Positions 28,777 through 41,100 of a DNA stretch of 64,000 bases are shown here, one piece after another. Each line of letters opens with the position of its first letter. The first letter of the stretch is position 1. The notes beneath the pieces were generated by a model. The model was not told the DNA's origin. It ran no database searches and was given only the letters and a program-made list of their open reading frames with translations. The DNA is taken from NCBI GenBank assembly GCA_937926205.1, contig CALEYL010000050.1, positions 38,816 through 102,815 on the forward strand, in the 5' to 3' direction. This DNA comes from an uncultured Saprospiraceae bacterium (lineage in GTDB: Bacteria; Bacteroidota; Bacteroidia; Chitinophagales; Saprospiraceae). The position numbers and the translations under genes were made by a program.

Positions 28777-29107
28777 TGTGTGATGGTTTGTTTTAGATGT
28801 TTATGGTAATAAGTACGTTCCCAAGTGTGCCGGGAACAAAAAAAGTACCCATTAAACCATAGGAATATGATGCTGAACTTTTTTTTGAATTTGGAGGCTG
28901 GCCAAAAAATCGTTTATCTGTCTGCCCGCAACCATCCTCCCGTCAAAATCGCGACATGCGATACCGTCATTAAAGATCCATGTTGGAATGTTGGGGAACT
29001 TCGGGTGGTGAAGAGCCTTGAACCATTGAGGAGGGATAAAATAAAAAACACCCCGCTTCCAACCAGGTGGAGCAGGGTGCTTATTTTTAACAAACTACAA
29101 TTATTAT
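28777..29107. other. Gene-free region downstream of the giant SprB adhesin
   Basis: These 331 bp contain the operon terminator at 29049-29079. No promoter for the next gene was clear and no reading frame was convincing. Confidence 0.55.
29049..29079 (-). terminator. Terminator of the barrel/TANFOR/FN3/SprB operon
   Basis: On the minus strand CACCC pairs with GGGTG through an imperfect stem with inner GCT/AGC pairing, and the following sequence is GTTTTTTATTTT. It is 28 bp past the stop at 29108. Confidence 0.75.
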
Positions 29108-32100
29108 TTAGGGTGCCTGCACGACAAATACCAGTGATTTACGCTGTGTAGGCGTTTGCAGGATAACAATGTGAGGACCGGGTTGCAGGCCGAGGGTATA
29201 ATCCTCGGAATAAATGGCCTGACCACCGCGAACCCTCCTGTCTTTCAATTGTCCGGTAATGTCAAAAACGCTGAGTACAATTTCCCGGGCTTGTGAAAGC
29301 TCTACTTCCACCCGGAATACCCCACTTGTTGGATTTGGCATCAGGCGGAAAGCCAGTAATTCCTGAACAGGTCCGGGCGAGGGGATGGTTGAGTTATCGG
29401 CATGCACCGTAATGGTTTTGGTCAGATAGTCCTCGCAATTGCCGGAAATGGCCTGAAGTGTTAGCGGTACCTGTCCGGGGTTGGGGAACGTGAAATAGTA
29501 CTGATCGCCGCGCTGCTGCAGTAAAGTCGCTTGGGCGGGATCGTAAATCCAGTTCACTTCATCCGGTATTGGCCAGGAAACCTCCACGACCACCACTTCT
29601 TCTCCAGCCAGAACATCGGTTGGCGTCACGAAGTAAGCCTGAAGGGGCTCTGTTCCGATTTGCAGGCTGATGGTGTCGCGCGAAACGCAGCCAAAAGCGT
29701 TGGTAACTTCTAAGGTGTAAACGCCCGCATTTTCTAACCTGACGGTTTCATTCTGGCTGCTGAAGCCATTAGTACTTGTCCAGTTTGCCTGATAATTCAA
29801 ACCGGCAAAATCGACATATAGAACCTCGCCAAAACACAGACTGGTATCTCTCGAGCCTAATTCGACCACAAATGCTTCGCCTTCGGGTATGGTAAATGTC
29901 ACCTGCTCTGAACAACCTTGTGCATCGGTGACGCTCACGGTGTAATCGCCGGGAGCAACGCCGCCAAGCGTATTGCCTGTTTGACCACCCTGCCACAGGT
30001 AGCTGAAGCCGCCGGCGCCACCGAGTACCGTCAGTGCGATACTGCCATTGGATGCACCGTCGCAGGCTGGCGCCGAGAGGTTGCCGTTGATGAAAATCTG
30101 CGGCGCATTACTGGTCAACGTATAAGTCTCACTCACGAAACAGCCATTGCTGTCGGTAAGCGTGACCGAATAGCTGCCGCTACTCAGGTTAGCAGCGGTT
30201 GCGCCCGATTGAGCCGAAGGGTCACTCCAGAGGTATTCGTACACCCCGCTGCCTCCCTGAGGAGTAATGCTTATACTGCCATCAGGTGCGTTGTAACAGC
30301 TTGGAAGCGTAAAGGTCGAATTGCTAATCAACAAGGCCACTGCATCGTTTAAATCAATGTCTTGTGAAGCTGTACATCCATTGGCATCCATGACCGTAAC
30401 ACTGTAAGCGCCTGAGCCTAAATTGACAATTTCAGGTGTATTTCCGCTGTTGTTCCAAAGGTACGTAAGTGCGCCTGTTCCGCCTGAAGCAGATACGGTA
30501 ATCGACCCGTCTGTAAATCCACTGCACGAAGGCGATACCGTTTCCGTAGTCATCAGGATCAATTGCGGCGATTGAGGAATTGACACCATTGCAGTCGTTT
30601 GACAGCCGTTCATATCTGTTACAATGACGGAATAATTCCCGGCCGGTAAGTTGGCGGCTGTTGCGGTGTTTTGCAGAGAAGGATCATCCCACAAATAGGT
30701 GTAATTGCCTGCTCCGCCTGAAGCCTGTACGGAAGCTGTCGCGGTACTCTCCCCAAAACAAAGGGGTGCAGTAAAATCATTGATCATGGCCTCCAGAAGC
30801 GTCGCTTCGGGTATATTCACTGCCAAAGTAGCCATGCAGCCCTGGGCATCGGTCACACTGACGGAATAATCGCCTGCTGGTAAATTAATGGCGCCGTCGG
30901 AGGTCTGGCTATTTGGATCATTCCATAAATAATCAAATGGCGAGGCACCGCCGGTTGCAATCACTGTGGCTGAACCGTTGTCATCGCCGAAGCACAAAGG
31001 CGACGTGACATCCTGCAGATCAAGCACCAGTAAAGGCCGATCCGGTACGGTAACATTCACGGTCGTCATACATCCGTTCCCGCTATCGGAAACAGTTACC
31101 ATATAGTTGCCCGGAGCCAGGTTGACGGCCTGTGCACTTGTTTGCGCTTGCGCGTCATTCCACAAATAAGTATAAGGCCCTGTGCCGTTAAGGACTGTGA
31201 CCGTGGCACTGGCATCGGTATCTCCGTTGCAGGAAGGCGCTTCAATGGCACTGATGTTGGCAACCAAATCATTGGGTTGATCGATGTCAACCATCAAACT
31301 GCCCGAACAGCCGTTTTCATCTGTGGCGATTACGGTGTAAGTGCCGGGGATCAGCCCGGTTGCTGTTGAGCCGGTTTGCCCAGATGGATCGTTCCACAGG
31401 TAATCGATGGCTCCGGTTCCTCCGTTGGCCAATACCGTGGCTGTGCCATTTAGGGTAATGCAATCAGGAGGTACAATGCTTTGCAGGGTTAGGGTCGGGA
31501 AGGGGGCGCCGTCCACCAATACCCCGTCCGAAACCATACAGCCATTAACGTCAGTAGCTGTAACTGTATAGAAACCAGGTAGTAAGGATCCAATTGATGC
31601 GCCACTCTCCAGGGTACTCCATTCATACGTAAAGCCACCTGCGCCGCCACTTGCCAATGCAGTAGCAGTTCCATTCAAAGCATTGAGGCAGGAAGCGGAA
31701 GCAGAAAGCTGGATGCTTAAGGCTGGAGGCGCCGTTATGGTGAAAGGCGCTGCTGTTGCGCAACCACTGCCATTGCTGACGGTGACCTGATAATCTCCGG
31801 CGGGTAAACCAGTGATGCCTGACCCGGAAGGAATACCAGGCGCACCCCATAGATAAGTGAAGGTTCCTGCGCCTGCTACTGTTGCCATGGCACTGCCGTT
31901 GTTGCCATCCGGGCAATCGGGCGAAACTGCGGCAACCGAAATACTCAGATCGCCTGTAGCCTGCAAACTTGTTTGCAGGGTTTCTGTACAACCATTGGCA
32001 TCCATAAGCGTGAGGCTGTAATCCCCGGCGCTGAGTCCGGAAATCGAAGCCGTAGACTGCCCACTATCCCAGCTATAGGTATAAGGCAATTGACCGCCTC

Positions 32101-35100
32101 CGGCCTGCACCGAAAGACTTCCATTAAGGGATGCGCTGCAGGTAGGCTGTATCGAACCGGTCAGGTTTAGTGTCAGTATCGGTGGCTCATTAAGTACAAC
32201 GCTGCTTTCAGCAACACAACCATTGTCGTCAGTAACAGAAACACTGTAGGTTCCGGCTGCCAGTCCGCTGATGTTGTCATTGCTCGTATTGTTGCTCCAC
32301 TGGTAGCTGAAAGGCCCTGTTCCACCGGAACTCACCTGTACGCTTACGCTGCCGTTGGCTTCGCCAAAACAAGTGATGGGTTCTGCATCAAGCGATAAAA
32401 CCATATCGGGAAGATCCTGAATATTGGCTTGCAGCACGCGTTCACAACCAGCTTCATTGGTAATGATTACCGTATATTGGCCGGCTCCCAGATTATCGGC
32501 AGTAGCATCCATGTCAATAACGATTCCGGGATTGGCGAGGTTTTCCCACGCATAGGTGAAAACACCCACATCCGTAACATTTGCCATGGCAGACCCGGAA
32601 AGCTGGCTGCAATAAGAAGCGGTTGTATTCACCGTAGCCTGAGGAGCGCCTAATGCAGAAACAGTGGCGCTAAATGTGGCTTCACATCCATTGGCATCGG
32701 TAACGCTAACGGTGTAGTTGCCGGCTGCCAGGTCATCCGCAGTTTCTGTTGTTTCAGAAGCATCGTGGCTCCAAACATATGCATATGGCGCCAAACCGCC
32801 ACTCGCATTGACGCTTATACTACCTGTATTTTGCGTACATTCGGTGTCGGCCTGATTGGCTAAAGCAACTTGCGGGTCAGGTGTTTGCGCAACGGTCGCG
32901 TTAATGGTACTCATACAACCATTCCCATCTGTTACCGTTGACATGTAATTTCCTGCCGGCAATCCGGTTGCCGTTGCGTCGGTTTCACCCGGGTCGTGGC
33001 TCCAGGAATACGTATAAGGCGCCAAACCACTGCCAGGGTTAATGACGAGTAGACCAGTGCCAGCGTTACAGGCAGAAGGCTGGTTGTCGATTATTGACAA
33101 ATTCAAATCCGGATTGTCTGCTGCAATGGAAAAGACCAGTTCAGCGTGGCACCCAAGCGCGTCCGTAACGGTAGCAGCGTAGGCGCCTGCAGTAAGCCCG
33201 CTGGCTGTTTCAGTACTCAGCATAGGGTCGTGACTCCAGACAAAACTGTAAGCTGGTATGCCGTTTTGGACCTGCAACAGCGCGGATCCCGTAGCTGAAT
33301 TGCACAATGCATTGTCTGATGCTGCAAGAACCAGTTCCAAATCGGTATTTTGATTTAATATGACAGCGTTCAAAGTAGCGTCACAGCCCAATGCGTCCGT
33401 TACCATCAAGCTATAAGTACCTTCAGGTAAGTTCGTGGCCATTGGCGAATTCAAAGCAGGGTTGTGACTCCACGAATAGGTATAAGGACTTTGACCGTTA
33501 AATACACTGACAGCAATACTGCCGGTAGGAACAGAACAGGCTGTTTCAGTCAACGAAAGTAATTGCACACTTGGAGCCTGTCCTGAGCCGATTGTGACAA
33601 TAGCAATTCCCTGGCAGCCTGAAGCATCCGTTACAGATACCTGGTAGGTTCCTCCTGCAAGATTGGCCGCTGAAGGTGCATTTAAACTGGTATTGTGGCT
33701 CCAGGAGTAATTGAAAGGAGCGTTTCCGCCCGAAACCCCTACGCTGATGCTGCCGTTATTTACGCCGCACCTGGCATTTTGCTGACTAATGACGCTGAGA
33801 TTTGGACCGTCTGATGCCTGAACAGGCGCAAAAAGCACATGCTGGCAGCCCCCTGCATCGGTCACAGTAACAGCATAAGCTGCAACAGGCAGGTTTTCTG
33901 CAAGCGGTGCATTCAGTCCGGCATCGTGACTCCAGGCGTACTGGAAAGGCGTTGTTCCTCCTGTGGTCGTCAGCAAAACAGAACCATTGTCGTTTCCACA
34001 GGTTGTTGGCTGGATGCTGGTATTGATGAGGAAACCAGGGTCTTCTTCCACTGTAACGATCAGGTTGGCAACACATCCGTTTGCGTCGGTTGCCGAAATG
34101 CTGTAATCTCCTGCCGACAGGTTGCCGGCGTTGTTTGCATTCAAATTGCCATCGTGGCTCCAATTGTAAATGTAAGGCGAAGCCCCTCCACTGACATTGA
34201 CACTGATGGCGCCATTGTCACTTCCACAATAAGCATCAGTAGCAGCAGTAAGGCTCATTTGCGGAGCGGCTACCAGTGAGACAGAAGCTTGCGCCGTAGC
34301 TGTACAACCATTATCGTCAGTTATAACCACCGTGTAGTCGCCTGCACCTAATCCTACTGCCTGAATAAATTGCAGGTTGGGGTCGTGCGACCACGCATAG
34401 GTATAAGGCTGGGTTCCGCCGCTGACAGCAAGGGTTACGGTTCCATTTCCATCATTACAAATGCTGTTTTCGGCAACTGCCGTAGCTTCCGGAGAAGGAA
34501 TAAAGGCAATCGTTTGGTCAACAATGGCCTGACAGCCTGCTCCATCCGTGATCGTAAGGCTGTAATCTCCTGAATTTAAGTTGGTCACAACAGGTCCGTT
34601 GGCGCCGGCATCATGGCTCCACGTATAATTGAAAGGTGCTGTTCCCCCTGTAATGCCAATGTTTATGGAGCCGCTGCCTTCGATGCAGGTAGCATCCGAA
34701 AACTGGACAGTTGTTTGCGGCGCCTGCGCGTCGGAAACACTTTCGTTCAAAACGGCAGTACAGCCATTTCCGTCCGTAAGCGTTACGCGGTATGGCCCGG
34801 CTGCCAGACCGGTAGCAGTTGCGCTATTCAAACCGCCATTGTGGCTCCAGCTATACGTATAGGGAAGTTGTCCGCCGGATCCAGTTACACTGATGCTGCC
34901 GTCGGCCACACCACAGGTGCTGCCAACGAGGTCAGCCAGTTGAAGGGTCGGCCCTTGCCGGTCTACGATGTTTTCGGACAAGGTAGCTGTACACCCATTG
35001 GCGTCAGTTGCCGTAACGGTATAGGTTCCACTGCCGAGGTTCGAAGCAGTTGGGTTGTTTAATCCGTTATTATGGCTCCACGAATAGGTTAGGGCGCCAA

Positions 35101-38100
35101 CACCTCCTGTGCCCGCTACTGTGATGCTTCCATCCTGAGAAAGGCAGGGGTTTTCTGTTGTTTGCACCAGGGTTAATGCTGGATTGGGCGTACTTTCTAC
35201 AGTCGCCGTTATTTCATCGGTACAGTTGCTGGCATCCGTAACACTCACCGTATATTCTCCGGGGAGTAATCCGGTAGCCGTATTGCTGTTTAATCCCGCA
35301 TTGTGGCTCCAGGAATAGGTGTACGGGCCTGTACCGCCATTTGCGAGTACGGTAATTTGGCCTACCGGATTTCCGCATAATGCGTTCTGTATGGCCCCCT
35401 GGTTGAGGCTAACCCCGGGAAGGTTGGTCAGTGTTCTGGTCAGCATGACAGTACAACCATTGGCGTCAGTAACAGATACTGTGTAAGCGCCTGCTGTAAG
35501 ACCGGTCGCCTGGTCGCTGTTTAGTGCTGTGTTGTGACTCCAGGAATAAGTGTACGGCGCAACACCCCCCGTCGCCCGGATGCGGATGCTGCCAATGCCT
35601 TGACCACAGCGGTCGTTTACTGCATTCAGAACCTGCAAAGTCGCCCCCGGTACGAGTGTGATGGCGTACGATTGGACAGAGGTACAGCCATTGGCTTGCG
35701 TGACGCTGACGCTGTAATTTCCAACAGGAAGATTTGTCGCTATCGGGCCGGTTGACACCTGGTTGGTCCACGCATAAGTAAACGGTGGCGTACCCTGCGC
35801 CTCAATTTGGATGGAGCCATTGCCATTGCTGCACACGCTGTTTTGAACAGCGATGGTTTGAATAAAAGGTGGTGGTTCCAGCAGAACTGTCGTACTGGCA
35901 ATGATCGCACAGTTGTTCGCATCGGTTGCCGTAACGGTATAGTTGCCGGCAGGTAGTGGCGATGCAACCGGGGAATTCAGCGAAACATTGTGACTCCAGG
36001 CATAATTAAAGGGCCCGGTACCACCAACCGGATTTGCGGTAATGCCTCCGTTGGAATTGGTACAAATGCTGTTTTGTACTGTTAAATTAAGGGCAGAAGG
36101 CCCTGGAATATTTTGGATGGTAAACGTTTCTACATCCTGACAACCAAAATTGTCGGTCAGGGTCAGGGTATAGAACCCGGGCGTCAGGTTGTTCGCCTGT
36201 GGGTTATTGGGGCTGCCACTGCTCCAGGCATAAGTATACGGCGCTGTGCCCCCGCTAACGGTGGCTGTAGCGCGGCCATTTGCCGATCCGCAGGTAGCCG
36301 TTTGCGTGTTTATGGCAACCTGAGGAGGACCTTGTTGTCCCACGGTGACAGAGGCTGAGAAAGTGCAACTCCTGCCATCTGTAATGGTGTAAGCATAATT
36401 ACCGGCAACAAGTCCGGTAGCAATGCCCGTTGTAAGCGATGGGTTATGACTCCAATTGAACACAAAGGGCGCCGTGCCACCGCTAACAGATACTTGTATA
36501 GAGCCATTGTTGCCCTGGCATGCGGCTTGTGTTACGGCGGCACTGCCTGTTGGCGGCGGCACCAGTACAACCGTTCCGGAAATTACATCGGTGCAATTGT
36601 TGGCATCTGTGATGGTCACCGTATAAGCACCGGCAGTCAGGTTGTTTGCCGTCGGACTGTTGAGGCCGGCGTTATGGCTCCAGGTATAGTTGAACGGAGC
36701 CAATCCGCCACTTGGAGTCACCGTGATGCTTCCCGTACCGTTCGAACAGAAGCTGTTGGTGACCGCAATGGCCAGACTTGGTCCCTGTGTTTCCAGTACA
36801 TTTATCGCAAGCGTAGCGGTACAGTTATTGGCATCAGTTGCTGTTACGCTATAGGTTCCGGCTGCCAGACCTGTTGCTGTCGGGCTGTTCAGACCTGGAT
36901 TGTGGCTCCAGGAATAGGACACAGGCGCCGTACCGCCTTGCGGAGCAACCGTTGCCGTACCATTTTCCTGACCGCACAGTTCGTTTGTTGTTCCGGCCTG
37001 ATTCAAGGACAAAGGAGGAATGTTTGTTACGGTTGCCGAAGCTGTCGCAGTACACCCCCTGCTATCCGTAATGACGACGGTGTTCAATCCCGGAGGCGCA
37101 TTATTCAGCGTTTGATTGTTCAGCGATGAGTTGCCGTTCCACTGGTAGGTATAGCCCGGTGTGCCGCCGGTACCCTGTGCCTGCAGGACGCCGGAATTCT
37201 GTGCACAACTGGCATTCTGTATGATGTTGGCTGCTGCTGTCAACTGGCTGGGCTGGGTAATCTGTATGTTGCTCAGGGAAAATTCGCAGCCTCCTGCGTC
37301 CTGGATGAGTACATTATAGGAGCCGGAAGCCAGGCCGGTGATCGGGTTGGCTGTGCTGAATGTGCCCCCATTAACTGAAAAACTGTAGGGCGTGCCGCCG
37401 CCGCTTACGCCGATGGCAATGGAGCCGCTGCTTTGCCCAAAACAGGCTGCAGCAGTCGGCGTTGCTGTCGCAGCAAGTACCCTTTGTACGCCGACGACAA
37501 AATTGAAGGTATTGAAGCAACTGTTGGCATCGCGAACGATCACCGAATAGTTGCCGGGCGCGAGGCCGCCGAAGAAATTGCTGGGCTGGTAAGGTCCGGC
37601 ATTGAGCGAATATTCATAAGGCTCGGTACCGCCCACGGCATTAATGGTTACTGTTCCGTCCGGGACATTCGAGCATAAGGCGCTGGTAACCTGAGTGGTG
37701 GCAGCAATAGCAAGCGGTTCTTCAACGACGTCAAGAAAGGTCTTTTGGCAACCTTGCGCATCAGATACACGGACTTCGTATACCCCGGCAGGTAATCCTG
37801 AACGGGTGACAAACTGGTTTTCACCCACACCCGGAACACTGGTGTTGTCCCACAACCACGTAATGGTATAAGGCGCCACCCCGTTGGACGGAATCACCAA
37901 AATACTGCCATTCTGGCCGCCACTGCAACCTGAAATGGGAGAAGCGTCAACTTCGGCAAAGATTTCATTGGATGTACCTACCGATTGAACGATGAAATAG
38001 GTGCAACCTTTAGCATCGGTCAAGGTAAATAAATAGCTGCCTGGACTCAGGTTGGAAAAAGTGAAAAGGTTGTTGCCTGTTTGCGGATTGATGTTGTTGA

Positions 38101-41100
38101 TTCGAACCGTATAAGGCGCAGTACCTCCGGAAGCTTGTAAAGTAATAGCGCCGTTGTTGCCGCCATTGAGGCAGGTCGCATTTTGGACATTGGTCACCGC
38201 TAATCCCGGAGGGTCAATCTGCGGTATGCTGGCGGCTGCTTCGTCTGTACAACCGCCGGCGTCCCGGACACAAAAGGTATAATTATCTGCAGACAGGTCG
38301 GAAACGCTAAATGAACCGGAAGTAGCTGTCATGAATTCATACTGACCATCACAACCCACTGTGCGCAAAGCATATTCGAAAGGTGCTGTACCGCCAGTAA
38401 TGCCTAATTGCAGGCTGCCTAGTGTACAACTGGTTTCCGGTTGCAAAAGGGTTGCTGTTACATTCAATGTCACCGGTGCTGATGCAATATTAACCGTTTG
38501 CGGACCCACAATACAACCCCGGTTGTCGCGTACATAAACATTCGTTTGTGCGCCTACACCAGTAAAAACATTGCCCGATTGGAATTCAGCTCCGTCTATT
38601 GAATAGCTATAAGGCGCTTCTCCTCCGGATGTACCACTGACCGTAATGACCCCGTTGTTGCCATAACAATTGAGCAGTGGTCCGGTACTTTGAGCAGTAC
38701 CTGCGTTGAATGGGGCCGCAGAGCCAATGTTGATGCCGCCACCTTGTGGAATCGGGAAATTGACCTGAGGGGCCTCGGCAATGCAATTCCCAAACACATT
38801 AATCGGATCATAAGCATCAACAATTTGAACCAGATAACCTCCATGAAAACCGTCGTCTGTAGGTGCAACGCCGGTAAAAGTATGCGAGCCGGCTGCTGAA
38901 ACCGGACCAAAATTGGCAACTTCAAATATCCCGTCGCTATCGAAAATCCGGAGCAATCGTAGAAAATAAGTACCTTGTCCACCTCCAAAATTGACTGATA
39001 TCGTACCATCATTAGCATCGACACACGTCTCATGAGTGACGTTGGTAACATTAATAAACAAGGGCGGTTGAGCGGTTGATGCAACAGGATGCGTATTGGA
39101 AACACAACCTGAGGCGTCCCGGATGATAACCTGATAATTGCCTACAGGCTGGAAAAATTCTACCTGCACGGTTTGGCCATCGTCATAAATTTCATAAAAA
39201 CTGTTGTAAGTGGCGCCGTTATCGGTAGATACTTCGAGGCCATTGTCAAAAAAATTGAGGATGCCGTCTGCGCGGCCTGTGAAGCTGATGGTAAAAGGCC
39301 GGCTTAACCCATCACAGGAAGTGTAGCCAAGGCTATGATTGGTAATTTGAATGGCATTGGGTGAAGAGACGTCCACGTTTATGGTGTTGGAACAAAATGT
39401 GGCATCTCTTACTTCAAAAGTATAAACCCCTGCGGCTAAGTTGGCGAAAGTAGGCTGGTTGCTGAAAGCTCCATTGCCGATGCGGAATTGATAAGGCGGG
39501 TTGCCACCCATTGCCTCCAGCGTGACCGAACCATTGGCGCTGCCTGAACAACTGGTATTTACAACCGTAAGCGGATTCACTAAGAGCGGGTTAGGCGCTG
39601 ATATGGTGAATGACGTACTGACCTGGCACCCGGCAGCGTCGCGTATATAACCGGTATGGTTCCCGGCAGCCAGACCGTTGAATACATTGCTGCCTCCAAA
39701 AGGACCATTACTCATCAGGCTGTATTGGTAAGGCGGAGCACCCCCGGTACCATTCAATGTAGCTGAACCTACAGCTGCGCAATCTGTGGCAGGTTGGAGA
39801 TTGGAAGTAGAAGCAATCAGGGCAGGGGGCTGCGTTAGGTTAACCGAACCTGGAAAAACGCAGTTTTTACTATCGGTCACCGTATAACTATAGCTACCAG
39901 CCGATCTGGAAAAAACACGCGGGCTTCCGGCAGGAACATTATTTTGAGGGCTGCCACCATCCACATTAATGGTATATGGAGGCGTACCGCCGGATGGCGT
40001 TATGGTAATGTTTCCGGAGCCTCCATTGCAGGAAATCTGAAAGCCGGCAAAATTGTCGATGGCTACCAGTGCGTTGACAGCAGAAGGTGCACCTGGCACG
40101 ACAATGGCACCCGATAAGGCCGAATTACATCCATTGCCGCTGTTGACCCGAACCTGGTAAGTGCCAGCCGCAACAGAAAAGGTATGAGAGGTATTTGTAG
40201 TTGTATGCGTATTTAAGGTTACTGTGCCGGCGCTATTGAGCAGGGTAAACGTTTTGTTGGCGCCACCCGGGCCAGGAAACTGGGATAGCGTTACGGCAAT
40301 TGTTCCGTTATCGCCGAAACAATTGCCGGCAAGTGCAGCTGTTGTAATGATCGGCAAGGAAAATGTCGGGACGATAATACCTGATTTTTCGGTGGTACAA
40401 TCCACATTGGAACTTGCAAAACCCACTTTTACACTGTATGTACCGGCCGCTAAACCACTAAATGTATGCATCAGTGTGCTGCCCATTGCAGGTGTAGCGT
40501 TGGCTACCACAACATTGCTGCTGTTTAACAGCGTGAGGCTGTATTGCGTGGCGCTATTGGCATTGTTTACCGTAACCTGAATGGAACCGTTGCTGCTGCC
40601 GGAACACGCGCCAGCGGGGGTTGTAACGATATCCGCCAGTGCAGGGGGGGCAGGCGCTACGTTTATTGGAACACCGGCATTGTCTATCCAGCCGTCGTTG
40701 GTTCCCGTTCCGGAAATGAAAAAGCAAAAAAAACCACAATATACTGCTGGCCGCACCCTGACTTGAGGCATGGTGGTACTTGCAGGGAATTCCAGATAAT
40801 TGGAGGTCGAATACTGGGTGGTTGTAGCCGATACCCAGTTGCCGTTTACCAGTTTTTGCCATTCAAAATAACCACCATTGTAGCCTGAATGACGGTCAGC
40901 GTACATCCTTACCGTGGAGCCGGCACAAAAACTGGATTGGGTATTTCCTGCACTGTTGGCATAACGAAGTTTGGACCCGTTAATGGCATCAATATTGTAA
41001 ACGGTAAGGCGGTAATCGACTTCGAAGTTGTTGGAAACTGCCAGGGTGAAGTCAAAGGTGTAGGGGAATGTTGCGTTGGCAGGGACTCTGAAGTTGAAGG

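Noticed and set aside
36446..37129. Plus-strand open frame within the SprB adhesin
   Set aside because: Its repeated Gly/Arg/Cys-rich sequence is the reverse reading of SprB repeats; there is no family match or start context.
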